37,404 bases of DNA from a virus. Every line of letters starts with the position of its first letter. The first letter of the stretch is position 1. A program made the position numbers and the translations under genes. Positions 12,470 to 20,928 of the stretch are shown here, in pieces. Where the stretch lies: positions 1 through 37,404 of the IMG/VR virus record IMGVR_UViG_3300046171_000098; one strand, 5' to 3'. The notes under the pieces are model-generated. The model was not told the DNA's origin. It worked only from the letters and a program-made list of their open reading frames with translations, and did no database searches.

Positions 12470-13626
12470 AGTCTGTCCTCGTAAGTTTGATTTGGGTAAA
12501 TGTTTCTAATATCAACATAGTTACTATTAGTGTATGTACCTATATCAATACTTTGTAATTCAGGTTGTATAAATATATCTGTGTTTACTTTTGAGTAAGA
12601 AGATATTTTATTATCTTTAGCCATGACTTTAGCTACTATCATTTGTGTAGCTTTTAGCTGACCATCTATTGTTTTAATTTTGTCTGCTACTTTAATAGAT
12701 ATTTCTTCTATTGTTAGTTCGGTTTCAAAACTCCGACTCTCGTTATCGACTTGGGTTTCTTCTGCGACAACATCTCCGTTACTTTCATTAATGTCTGTAT
12801 CTCTTTCTGTTTCTTCGACAACTTCTGCTTCATTTACTTCCTCCACAGGTGCTTCAACTATTTCTTCAAATACTTCTTCGATAGCAGGTTCTTCTATAAC
12901 TTCTTCTACTATCTCAGGTTCTATCATAGTAGGGGCTAATACAATAGTTTCCTCTACAAATTCTTCTTCTATAAAAATAGGTTCCTCTATTATCTCTACA
13001 ACTGGTTCTTCAAAGACCACTTCTTCAATAATAGGTTCTTCGTAAATAAATTCTTCTATATATATCTCTTGTATATCATTCGATATTTCTGTAATAGCTG
13101 ATTGTGTTGCAACATCTACTACTACAGGATCATATTCGATATATAACGTAGGATTCTTTAAGTCTGCAGCATAGTGATATGGAGAGTTAGATTCCTCAAA
13201 AAACGAAAATTTGGCAGAAATACTATAATCTTGTTGGGTAACAGAGTCTATATAGATAGAATCTGTATAGGTTGTAAAGTATCCATCTTGCCTATCTATC
13301 GTCCTAGATTGTGTTGTTACATTACCATTATCATCTACTAAGGTTTGTGTCATAACTACACTTTGATCATAGTTATTCCAGAACCAAATATCTGCACCTA
13401 TTGTAGATGTAAATCCATTATTAATAACTTCTTTAGATAAACCTGCGTCATTGTTAAGTGATATAGTAGATTCCACATATTGCCCATGAACACCTGCAAC
13501 TGTATCGTTACCATGTCTATCTGTATTTGTTCCAGACCATGTGCTGAAATCTTGATTAAGGAGATTTTCTGTGGTGTCTGAATTTGCCACTAGAGGTAGC
13601 ATTAACAGAATCAAAAACTTTTTCAT
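12451..13626 (-). CDS. Secreted protein with beta-sandwich-like domain and Glu-rich linker
   Basis: The 391-residue protein starts with a signal peptide (KKFLILLMLPLVANS). It then has a strand-rich domain, residues 20-170, containing DFSTWSGTNTDRHG and WFWNNYD, suggestive of a carbohydrate-binding-like sandwich. From about 190 to 300 it is extremely Glu/Val/Ile/Pro-rich with EEP-type repeats, probably an extended spacer. The C-terminus is a mixed domain. ATG 13626 is preferred to the upstream GTG because the signal peptide begins there. It overlaps the previous gene by about 70 bases. A periplasmic or surface role late in infection is likely; the exact function is unknown. Confidence 0.6.
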   Translation of the reverse strand: MKKFLILLMLPLVANSDTTENLLNQDFSTWSGTNTDRHGNDTVAGVHGQYVESTISLNNDAGLSKEVINNGFTSTIGADIWFWNNYDQSVVMTQTLVDDNGNVTTQSRTIDRQDGYFTTYTDSIYIDSVTQQDYSISAKFSFFEESNSPYHYAADLKNPTLYIEYDPVVVDVATQSAITEISNDIQEIYIEEFIYEEPIIEEVVFEEPVVEIIEEPIFIEEEFVEETIVLAPTMIEPEIVEEVIEEPAIEEVFEEIVEAPVEEVNEAEVVEETERDTDINESNGDVVAEETQVDNESRSFETELTIEEISIKVADKIKTIDGQLKATQMIVAKVMAKDNKISSYSKVNTDIFIQPELQSIDIGTYTNSNYVDIRNIYPNQTYEDRLWTSRQ

Positions 13627-14167
13627 TACCGAGTTCATCCCATCTTTGTTTAGCTTGTTCACCGATCAATCCATCTATAGGACATGGTGTACCTGCATCC
13701 ATCATAGATTTCCATACAGCTTTGTCTTGACACATCAATGATATCGCTGCGACTTTCATACCTAAACCATTAAGTAGTTTAGCTTTCTTTCTGCGTTCAC
13801 ACTCCATATCGTGATAATAAGTACCCATAGATGTGCTAAAGCCAATAACAGTCATGCCAATAGAAAGGGGTATTACACAACTGTCTTGACCATATACTGA
13901 CATAGAAGGTGCTGTTGCAGAATTAACAGCAGTCTCTTGATTAGAATTATTAGTTGTAGAGTTAGTGGTTGTGTTTGTTTGTCCACCAGTATAGTTATTG
14001 GTTGTCTCTTGTGAGTACCCACCTGATATAGAGGTATTACTCCCCTGAGAATTAGTCTGATTATTTGTTGTAGCCCCTGATGATGTAGTATCTGATACAG
14101 CATCTTCTATTGCATAACCTAAAATTAGTACAATTATTATAACGAGTGCTATATATATTCTATCCAC
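13556..14167 (-). CDS. Membrane-anchored protein with low-complexity linker
   Basis: The 203-residue protein has an N-terminal membrane anchor (IYIALVIIIVLILGYAI) and a long Ser/Thr/Asn/Gln/Gly linker (about 28-85). A second hydrophobic stretch is followed by a Cys-containing C-terminal domain (MECERRKKAK, then LMCQDKAVW, then GTPCPIDG). The start is GTG, overlapping the preceding stop. It occurs beside the secreted Glu-rich protein, and their 70-base overlap suggests linked expression. Function unknown; an envelope role is likely. Confidence 0.6.
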   Translation of the reverse strand: MDRIYIALVIIIVLILGYAIEDAVSDTTSSGATTNNQTNSQGSNTSISGGYSQETTNNYTGGQTNTTTNSTTNNSNQETAVNSATAPSMSVYGQDSCVIPLSIGMTVIGFSTSMGTYYHDMECERRKKAKLLNGLGMKVAAISLMCQDKAVWKSMMDAGTPCPIDGLIGEQAKQRWDELGNEKVFDSVNATSSGKFRHHRKSP

Positions 14168-14405
14168 GACATTTCCATTTTCTTAATGCCAACGCTTTAC
14201 GAGTTGGTTTTCCATTCTTTTCCATAGGACCTTTAACCCCAGACATTCTTGCACAAAAACTTGCACGTCTTTTTGCAGCTTTTGATCCTGGCTTTACTTT
14301 ACCTGTTACAGGTCTTTTTAAATTAGCACCTGTAGTACGTTTAAAATGTTTTCTTCCTGCTTCGTTTAATCCACCAGTTTTGCTTTGATATCTCTTAGCT
14401 ACCAT
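14160..14405 (-). CDS. Small basic DUF6321-like protein
   Basis: The 81-residue, very basic protein carries a strongly conserved-looking core: GGLNEAGRKHFKR, then VKPGSKAAKRRASFCARM, then GPMEKNGKPTRKALALRKW. I recognise this SFCARM...KALALRKWxC pattern as a widespread family of marine and other phages (DUF6321-like). The function is not known. The charge suggests nucleic-acid binding or packaging with virion DNA. A good AGGAG precedes the ATG. Confidence 0.7.
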   Translation of the reverse strand: MVAKRYQSKTGGLNEAGRKHFKRTTGANLKRPVTGKVKPGSKAAKRRASFCARMSGVKGPMEKNGKPTRKALALRKWKCRG

Positions 14406-14406
14406 G

Positions 14407-14841
14407 TTATCTCCTTGTTGCAGCAGAACCGAAATAGAATCCTGATATCGCTGCTAAAAAATGTGTGTCTGCTGTAGTAATAACTACACCTGATATTCCT
14501 TGAAATGTTGTAACTTCTTCTATACTGCCAAATATCCACCAACCCTCTTTGACTTGCTCAAGATACATAAGATGTACTTGTACTGATGGGTCTAAGAATA
14601 CTGCTAATTTAGGTAAGCAGATAATAAAGAACACAGCTAATAATGCCATCCATCTTCTTGTTGTAGATTGATATTGACTGTTATCTTTTCTTGCATCTTC
14701 TACTGATGCACGATTTATCTCTGCTCTTTGCATAAGATACTTTTGTTGATCTGCTGCGTCTTTAGATTTTTGTGACCATATAGAAAGTAACCCAGTAAAT
14801 AAACTAGAGCCGAGCATCGTTATGACTTCAAAAGGTATCAT
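14407..14841 (-). CDS. Probable holin-like membrane protein
   Basis: The 144-residue protein has three membrane segments: near residues 5-22, a central LLAVFFIICLPKLAVFL, and a C-terminal one ending FLAAISGFYFGSAATRR. A charged cytoplasmic loop (QKSKDAADQQKY and on) follows the first. The layout resembles three-pass holins of the gene-transfer-agent/phage type. It lies among other membrane genes after the ejection proteins. No Shine-Dalgarno is obvious; it starts two bases after the previous stop, so coupling is likely. The holin call is inference from topology. Confidence 0.45.
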   Translation of the reverse strand: MIPFEVITMLGSSLFTGLLSIWSQKSKDAADQQKYLMQRAEINRASVEDARKDNSQYQSTTRRWMALLAVFFIICLPKLAVFLDPSVQVHLMYLEQVKEGWWIFGSIEEVTTFQGISGVVITTADTHFLAAISGFYFGSAATRR

Positions 14842-14842
14842 A

Positions 14843-17425
14843 TTAAAATTGTGAGTTTATAATTTTTTGTATATTTTTATTTTTTTCGAATCTATTAGGA
14901 GCAATTCTTTTAGATATTTGATCTAACTGTTCTTTGTTTCTGATTCTGTCTATTTTGACTCCATAATCTCTTTCTACTTTGTTCATTATTTCTTCTTTGG
15001 GAGAATACAATGAACCAAAAACACTTCTCGACAATGCTGTTTTTGTATCTGCGTCCATGTCTGGTGCTAATATGTCATTCAACAGAGCCGAGGTATCTCC
15101 TTTTGCAGCTTTTAATGTAGAAAATGCACGATATGTAAATAATCCTTTAAGACCATAATAGTCATATGCCCCAACTTTTAATAATGTACCTAAAGCAGGA
15201 ACTTCGTTTAAAAGTCTAAAAAATGTAGATGACGTGTTAGAATAATTCAAATATGCCTTATTAGGTAAAGTTGTTTTGAATACATCTGACAATGCTTTAA
15301 GAGATTTAATTTCTTCATCATTTAATACCTTGCTAGTAATTTTCATTCCTAAATCACTGTCAGTATAATCTGATATATTTTTTATGTATTTTCTTACATT
15401 TAAGACCATTTCTCCTTCTTCTTCTTGTATTGCATTTTTCAATAAGTTACTTAGGAACGCATCTTTCATGTCAGATTGCACACTAACTCTGACTTCTTCA
15501 GAGTTCGGCAGATATTTAATTGTGTCATATATTCTGTCTATTCTATTAATTGCTTGATCGGGTTTTTTCAGATAGTTGAAACCCATAATTTCTTCCATAA
15601 CTTGAAGTCCTGATTTGTTACCTTCGAACAATACATCTTTAATGAATTTTGTAGTATAATCGTTCTGTTTTACCTTGCCCGTAGGTCCGAAAATTTTAAA
15701 TTTCTCAGCAGAAGCCTCTCTTGCATTTATCAAAGCATCAACTTGATCTTGTGTTAATGTATGAGCTTGACTCACAGCATTGTCGAGAACATCACCATAA
15801 AATCTATCAAACTCAGCTAGGATGATGTTACCCGCTCTTCTGTCATTGCCTTCAGCACCTTGTAAATCTGTGTTCAGTATTCCTCTAAAATTCTCTATCT
15901 CTCTGAGAGTTTTGGTTGTAAACTTTTCTTGAGAGTTTATCTCATTTGCAAACTCATCAATACTATCTAACATACCTCTCGCATTAGTTAGCTTACGCAT
16001 CTGTGATTCAGAGTCTATATTTATAAATTGGCTTCGAAGTGTGTTTTTCAAATTGCTTTTGAAAAGATTAACAGTTTGTTTATCTAGGTCTAACTCACCT
16101 GTAACCAATTCATAGTTGCTAGTTACAATTTGATCGGCTGCCTTTTGAGCATCTCTGATTGTTTCTTGTATAGTAGTTCCAACTTGGTTCATTATGTTTT
16201 GATCTGACTTAACCTGGTCTATTGTTAAAGATTCATCATTAAACAATGATTGAGCTGCTTTAAGTAATTGCTCATCTTGTCTGTTTTTAAATTGTAATAA
16301 TTCTTGTCTTAGAGTTTCTCCATATACTCCTTTTAAACCCTCTTGCATTTTGGCAAGTTCTATAGGGTCTCTACCTATCTGCGCAGCATTTAAATCTATT
16401 CCATACTTGGACGCTAATGTAAATACTTTTGCATTTTCATAACTAGCTCCAGCATCGTAGCTTTGTGCAAAAATGTTCAAGTCAGTTTGATCTAATACTT
16501 CTAAAATATCAGGATCTTTTTGTTTTATTTCATCTAATGCTAGTTGCGTAACATTTCCTTGTTCATCTATATATTTTTTAAATTCTGATGCTGTTGCGTT
16601 TGTTGTCCAAGGTGCTATTACTTTAGCTGGGTCATCTTCATAAGTTTTTCTTGCACCAGGTACTTTCTGTACAACTTGTCCTGTTTTATTTACAGCAAAT
16701 CCTGCTAGACCTCTTAATTTGTCTATACCAAATCCTATTGCAGGTGCGCCAACAGCACCTCCGAAAACATTCCACATTAATTTGTCTGAATCAACTCCTT
16801 GTTTAGAACCTGCTACTGATGCTACTAAATCTTGCCCCATAGAAACTGATCCGAATACAGTTGCATTAGCTAATACACTCTTAACAGCATTAGATAACTT
16901 TCCACCTCCAACAGGCGCTACATATTTTTTTATTGCTGAGAACGGAATAGCTCCATATATTTTAGTTAATCCCATAAACTGATTTACATCCGCTCTTGTC
17001 AGACCTGGTTTATTCAAATAGCCTTGTGTGCCATTACCGAAAGTAACAATGATATTGTTAAATTTATCTTTATTAAATTGAGCTTTAGGGTCAGCAGATT
17101 TAATAATATCTAATGATGCAGCAGGATTGCTATTGTAAAACTGACTTGCGATAATGTTTGCTGAACCAGCAACTGAATCAGGACCTACATTTGAGTTGAG
17201 TATTTCAGGCAAATCCTCGAACTCTGTTCTTCCTCTACCTGATATAGAATTGTAAGCTGATTCTATAATCTCCGCTGAAGCTCTAACGAAAGGGTCAGCT
17301 TGTTCTTTTAGAATACTAAAAGCTGTTCGAGATTCTCTTTTTTCTTCAGATTGCGCTTTTCTTTGTTGTATAATATTTTTATAATCTTCTGATTTTTGGA
17401 ACTCTTTTATCCAGGATTGTGCCAT
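14843..17425 (-). CDS. Large internal virion / DNA ejection protein
   Basis: At 860 residues this is the largest product here. It is mostly helical, with a glycine/alanine-rich amphipathic region about residues 180-245 (including FGGAVGAPAIGFGID) that could enter a membrane. The rest is long Gln/Asn/Lys-rich helix. The position after the nozzle-like and internal-protein genes, as well as the size and composition, match ejection proteins of podoviruses, which leave the virion to build a channel through the envelope. No lytic transglycosylase motif is apparent. Start and stop junctions are TAATG-type. Confidence 0.6.
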   Translation of the reverse strand: MAQSWIKEFQKSEDYKNIIQQRKAQSEEKRESRTAFSILKEQADPFVRASAEIIESAYNSISGRGRTEFEDLPEILNSNVGPDSVAGSANIIASQFYNSNPAASLDIIKSADPKAQFNKDKFNNIIVTFGNGTQGYLNKPGLTRADVNQFMGLTKIYGAIPFSAIKKYVAPVGGGKLSNAVKSVLANATVFGSVSMGQDLVASVAGSKQGVDSDKLMWNVFGGAVGAPAIGFGIDKLRGLAGFAVNKTGQVVQKVPGARKTYEDDPAKVIAPWTTNATASEFKKYIDEQGNVTQLALDEIKQKDPDILEVLDQTDLNIFAQSYDAGASYENAKVFTLASKYGIDLNAAQIGRDPIELAKMQEGLKGVYGETLRQELLQFKNRQDEQLLKAAQSLFNDESLTIDQVKSDQNIMNQVGTTIQETIRDAQKAADQIVTSNYELVTGELDLDKQTVNLFKSNLKNTLRSQFINIDSESQMRKLTNARGMLDSIDEFANEINSQEKFTTKTLREIENFRGILNTDLQGAEGNDRRAGNIILAEFDRFYGDVLDNAVSQAHTLTQDQVDALINAREASAEKFKIFGPTGKVKQNDYTTKFIKDVLFEGNKSGLQVMEEIMGFNYLKKPDQAINRIDRIYDTIKYLPNSEEVRVSVQSDMKDAFLSNLLKNAIQEEEGEMVLNVRKYIKNISDYTDSDLGMKITSKVLNDEEIKSLKALSDVFKTTLPNKAYLNYSNTSSTFFRLLNEVPALGTLLKVGAYDYYGLKGLFTYRAFSTLKAAKGDTSALLNDILAPDMDADTKTALSRSVFGSLYSPKEEIMNKVERDYGVKIDRIRNKEQLDQISKRIAPNRFEKNKNIQKIINSQF

Positions 17426-18396
17426 TATTTAACTCCGAATCTTTCATTGTATTGCTGTTCAGTTAAAGACATAAACTCTACTAATTCTCCGTTTTTAGGG
17501 TTTATAAAAGCATAGTTTCCTGTTTTAGGATCTCTATAATAATTTTCTGTATTTTTATATATTTCAGATGATTGATCACTCATGTTCCTGAGAACATCTG
17601 CTGCTTCTATAGGTAAAGGAGTCCAACCTTTGCTGAGTCTATATCTTTTAGCGAATGACTCAAAATTTTCTACAACACCTGGCTCTGTTTCTATAGAATC
17701 TACAAAATTACCACCGAGTTCTCTAAAATAGTTAGCAGCTTCTGAGTCTAATATTTTCCCTCTAGCTTCATTTTTTACGATTTCACCTGTAAATAATATT
17801 GTATCTTTGCTATCACCAAGACCACCTGCGGTAATATCTTTGGTAAACGCTCTTTCTCCATCTGATATCGCACCTTTGAATGCAGACAATCCTTGTAACA
17901 CCATTTTACCTTGAGTTTTTATTATTGCTTCTTTATTTGCAATGTCACTTTCATTAACAGGTACTCCTATTAATTTTCCAAATTTTTGTAACTGTAGTCT
18001 TGCATTTGCAAAAGAACCTGTTGCTTCATCATCTAACAAGCCTACATAATTCATTATATTTCCATAGTTATTAATGGTCTCATAAGCATTTGTAGCATCG
18101 TCTTGAGTTTTAACATATCTCTCTGCGCCTTTAGTACCTACACCTTTTTGGAATTGTGTTTCTTGTTCTCCAAAAAGAGGTGCTTTTGGTTGTAATGAAG
18201 CACCGAGTTGTACACCTTCTGATACACCTTGTGCTATATTAGATGCTAAGTTCTGTCCTGCTTGTTGTGGTCCTAATGCTCTTAATCCGCCCATAATCAT
18301 GGCAAGATTAATTATGTTATCACTTAAACCTTTTCCGCCTAATAAACCACCTTGTTGTCCTTGTTGTAATCTTCTAATAAGTGTTTCTCTATCCAT
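17425..18396 (-). CDS. Internal virion protein with FKGAIS motif
   Basis: The 323-residue protein has a Gln/Gly-rich N-terminus (LQQGQQGGLLGGKG) and a helical middle. The motif FKGAISDGERAFTKDITAG lies about residues 173-191. This motif recurs in phage internal/ejection proteins. A short form of the same motif occurs in the 62-residue protein at 35795-35983. The C-terminus contains a small strand-rich segment (YYRDPKTGNYAFINPKNGE). It overlaps its upstream neighbour by 8 bases and is very probably a virion component. Confidence 0.6.
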   Translation of the reverse strand: MDRETLIRRLQQGQQGGLLGGKGLSDNIINLAMIMGGLRALGPQQAGQNLASNIAQGVSEGVQLGASLQPKAPLFGEQETQFQKGVGTKGAERYVKTQDDATNAYETINNYGNIMNYVGLLDDEATGSFANARLQLQKFGKLIGVPVNESDIANKEAIIKTQGKMVLQGLSAFKGAISDGERAFTKDITAGGLGDSKDTILFTGEIVKNEARGKILDSEAANYFRELGGNFVDSIETEPGVVENFESFAKRYRLSKGWTPLPIEAADVLRNMSDQSSEIYKNTENYYRDPKTGNYAFINPKNGELVEFMSLTEQQYNERFGVK

Positions 18397-18841
18397 AAAT
18401 ATTGCCCCCTAACATTGGGTTCATAGGTTGCATAGGTTGCGCACCTAATAGTCCATTACTTTGCATTGGATTTATGGGTTGTTGTGTTAGGAGACCAGCA
18501 TATGGATTACTTAGTTGTGGTGCAGCACTAGCCATCATAGGAGACATTGGTTGTACTTCAGGCATCGCTTGTGGCTGAAAAATATTTTGTAAAAATTCAG
18601 CTGTAAGTTGATTACCAATTTGAGAGCCTAAAGATTGCATCATGTTCCCTCCTGTCTGCCCAAGTCTGCTGTTTAAAGCATCAAAATTTATAGGGCTTAG
18701 AGAGTTGTTATTAGTTTCAGGAGTAATCCCCATAAAACTACCTAAAGCGTCTCCGCCTTGTACGGGTTGCCCAAACACTTGGTTTTGTGGTAATCCCGGT
18801 TGATTCAACATTTGTCCGAAATCAAATGATCCTATATACAT
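18389..18841 (-). CDS. Met/Gln/Asn/Pro-rich virion-associated protein
   Basis: The 150-residue low-complexity protein is rich in Met, Gln, Pro, Asn and Gly, with repeated PMQPMNPML-like segments at the C-terminus. It has a flexible, disordered look, as seen in small ejection or head-internal proteins. AGGAG precedes the ATG. It sits between two internal virion proteins; no family is recognised. Confidence 0.5.
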   Translation of the reverse strand: MYIGSFDFGQMLNQPGLPQNQVFGQPVQGGDALGSFMGITPETNNNSLSPINFDALNSRLGQTGGNMMQSLGSQIGNQLTAEFLQNIFQPQAMPEVQPMSPMMASAAPQLSNPYAGLLTQQPINPMQSNGLLGAQPMQPMNPMLGGNIYG

Positions 18842-18851
18842 ATTTATCTCC

Positions 18852-19751
18852 TTAACTTAATAAACTTAAAATTCCTAGACCACCCGCTATGAATGGGTTA
18901 GCTGCGCCAAAACCTGCTAGACCTGATGAAACCATTGATGGTGCTGCTTGTAATGCACCATAAGTACCTAGCCCTAACAGACCTCCACCTATAGCTCGTT
19001 GCCCAAATGATGGCGAACCTGCTGTTTGTGCTGTAGTTTGTGTACCTGGTAATACTGTTCCTGATACTATTTGTGTATAGTCTTGTAGCCTTTGTCTTGG
19101 TTCTTGTTGCCCAAACTCGAATCTAGCACGAGCTTCATCAATAGCTTGTTGCGCTCTAGCTTGTTCAGTCGCACCTAGCCCTGATAATACAGATGCTGGT
19201 GTTTGAAAAGCACCTAATGTTCCTGGAACCATTTGAGCTGCCGCTAATTGTCTTTTAGCTGCATCTTGATAGGCTTGTGAATACATACCTGCAGAAACAT
19301 CTCCCGCTTTTGTTAAATAATCTTTGATAACTTCTGCTTCAACAACACCTTGTCTAGTACCGCCCAAACCGCCTTGACCTGTTGCTCCACGTCTTACTTG
19401 TTGCAATAAACCTTGCGCACCTGTTAATAGTGGTCTTGTTGCTGCTTCTACTGATCTAGCAAGAAAAGGATCTGCTAATGCACTTTGTGTGCCACCCAAT
19501 TGAAAACCTAAAGCAGGACTCAGTTGTCCTAATAATTCTGATTGTGTTCCCAATGCAGTTTGTCTTGCAAGTGCTTCAGCTTCTGATTGTGTTGCTGTTA
19601 CCGGTGCTGTTAGACTGCCTGGAAAAAATTGTCTTGGTTGTTCTAATAACCTTGCAGCTTCTTGATATTGCCTTGTTAGGTAGGGTTGTTGCCCTGCCCA
19701 TGGGTCAGCTTTTTGTACAGTTTGGGTTGTACCTCCGCCACCTTTACTCAT
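18852..19751 (-). CDS. Ala/Gln-rich internal virion protein
   Basis: The 299-residue protein opens with a Gly-rich SKGGGGTTQTVQKADPWAGQ. It continues as Ala/Gln/Leu helices (residues 20-220) and ends in a Gly/Ala/Leu-rich amphipathic tail (GGGLLGLGTYGALQAAP and on). The layout recurs in marine podoviruses as a head-tail or internal core protein, often just before the ejection proteins. The hydrophobic tail could insert into a membrane at infection. Strong AGGAG start. Confidence 0.55.
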   Translation of the reverse strand: MSKGGGGTTQTVQKADPWAGQQPYLTRQYQEAARLLEQPRQFFPGSLTAPVTATQSEAEALARQTALGTQSELLGQLSPALGFQLGGTQSALADPFLARSVEAATRPLLTGAQGLLQQVRRGATGQGGLGGTRQGVVEAEVIKDYLTKAGDVSAGMYSQAYQDAAKRQLAAAQMVPGTLGAFQTPASVLSGLGATEQARAQQAIDEARARFEFGQQEPRQRLQDYTQIVSGTVLPGTQTTAQTAGSPSFGQRAIGGGLLGLGTYGALQAAPSMVSSGLAGFGAANPFIAGGLGILSLLS

Positions 19752-19761
19752 AAGTTATCTC

Positions 19762-20196
19762 CTAATGTATTGTTGTGAGTTCTTTTCCAACTATGGTATA
19801 TGTTTGCTCATATCCAAAGTTTTTTAATTTTTTAACGAATCCTTTTCTGCATACTGTTTCCATAGCATCACAGTCTTGTTCTATTGACCATTCTTCTAGT
19901 ATTTCTAAAACTTGTGCTACCCACTCATCTAGACCTTTTCCTCCTAGGGTAACAATCCTACAGACTTTCTTTTGTGGGTAATTTATAATTTGTGTTGTTA
20001 CTACAGCTTTAATTTCTTTGTCATTTTCTTCATCATAGACAACCCAAAGTTGCATTTCTTTTTCTTTCAAAAAGAAGTAAATATCATGGGTGTTCATTTC
20101 TTCCTGCGCTTTATTAATCCCCATCTCTACAAACTTTTCACATTCACCCCAAACATCATCAATATACCTAGTTGGTATACCAGATACATAAATCAT
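19762..20196 (-). CDS. GNAT-like acetyltransferase fold protein
   Basis: The 144-residue protein has a GNAT-like order of elements: MQLWVVYDEENDKEIKAVVTT (beta strands), CRIVTLGGKGLDEWV (the segment normally binding acetyl-CoA), ILEEWSIEQDCDAM, and a C-terminal FVKKLKNFGYEQ as in many acetyltransferases. Such small proteins are frequent beside tail genes of marine phages; their substrates are unknown. The fold assignment is from pattern only. Confidence 0.5.
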   Translation of the reverse strand: MIYVSGIPTRYIDDVWGECEKFVEMGINKAQEEMNTHDIYFFLKEKEMQLWVVYDEENDKEIKAVVTTQIINYPQKKVCRIVTLGGKGLDEWVAQVLEILEEWSIEQDCDAMETVCRKGFVKKLKNFGYEQTYTIVGKELTTIH

Positions 20197-20205
20197 TGCT
20201 TTCTC

Positions 20206-20928
20206 CTATTGACTTACTTGTATAATACTTATTGTAGCTGATGGAGTAGCAGGTGCAAATGCTGTAGCTGCTAATGGGTCTATATCTATATCGGTGTCAT
20301 CTGCTGCCATCATTGCTTGTAGATAATCACCTGCAGTTATGTCAAATATCCCTGCTTTGGATAGTGTTCTTCTATGGTCATTAGTTGCAAGTGTATGTGC
20401 TATTCCTGTTCCTGTTATATCTGTACCATTTATTCTTGGGAAAAACCATATATCTTTGTTGTTAGCACTTTGCGAATGTAACAATGCAGAGAAGTTCACA
20501 TAGTATTTACCACTACGACTAAATTCTATCTTAGATGTATCAACCCCATTAATACTTATTCCTTGTGAATATACTAATGTATTCCATGTAATAGCTTGTG
20601 CTGTATCTACTGTTGCTATATTTTGTGCTGTTGTATCGGCAATCTGTGCAAAATCACCTGCACCACTACCACCTGCAAATGCTCTCCATACAGTACCATC
20701 ATAGTAATATAGGTTTTCACCTTGTCCTGGATTCCAGTTAGTACCATCAGCATAAGCGATATCACCTTGCTTTACTCTGCTAGGTGCAACATTCTTTTGT
20801 TCTATAAATGCTATAGGGTTTTCTTGTAATGCTCCTTGTAGCTTAGTCAGTTCTTCAAATATATATCTTGGTAAATCTTCTGAGTTAGCAGGTACAGGAT
20901 TAGGTACATACTTAGGAGCTTGTGCCAT
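20206..20928 (-). CDS. Tail protein with C1q-like C-terminal domain
   Basis: The 240-residue protein has an N-terminal helix (SEDLPRYIFEELTKLQGAL), a GDIAYADGTNWNPGQGE segment as found at the base of phage fibres, and a C-terminal jelly-roll resembling C1q/TNF trimers (IEFSRSGKYYVNFSALLHS; YLQAMMAADDTDIDI). Such domains trimerise and bind surface receptors. TAATG coupling to the nozzle-like gene upstream. Confidence 0.6.
   Translation of the reverse strand: MAQAPKYVPNPVPANSEDLPRYIFEELTKLQGALQENPIAFIEQKNVAPSRVKQGDIAYADGTNWNPGQGENLYYYDGTVWRAFAGGSGAGDFAQIADTTAQNIATVDTAQAITWNTLVYSQGISINGVDTSKIEFSRSGKYYVNFSALLHSQSANNKDIWFFPRINGTDITGTGIAHTLATNDHRRTLSKAGIFDITAGDYLQAMMAADDTDIDIDPLAATAFAPATPSATISIIQVSQ

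Noticed and set aside
12680-13045. Plus-strand Ser/Thr-rich frame of 121 codons
   Set aside because: It is the antisense of the Glu-rich EEP/EEV repeat, where GAA/GAG codons read as TTC/CTC/TCT on the other strand; a composition artefact.
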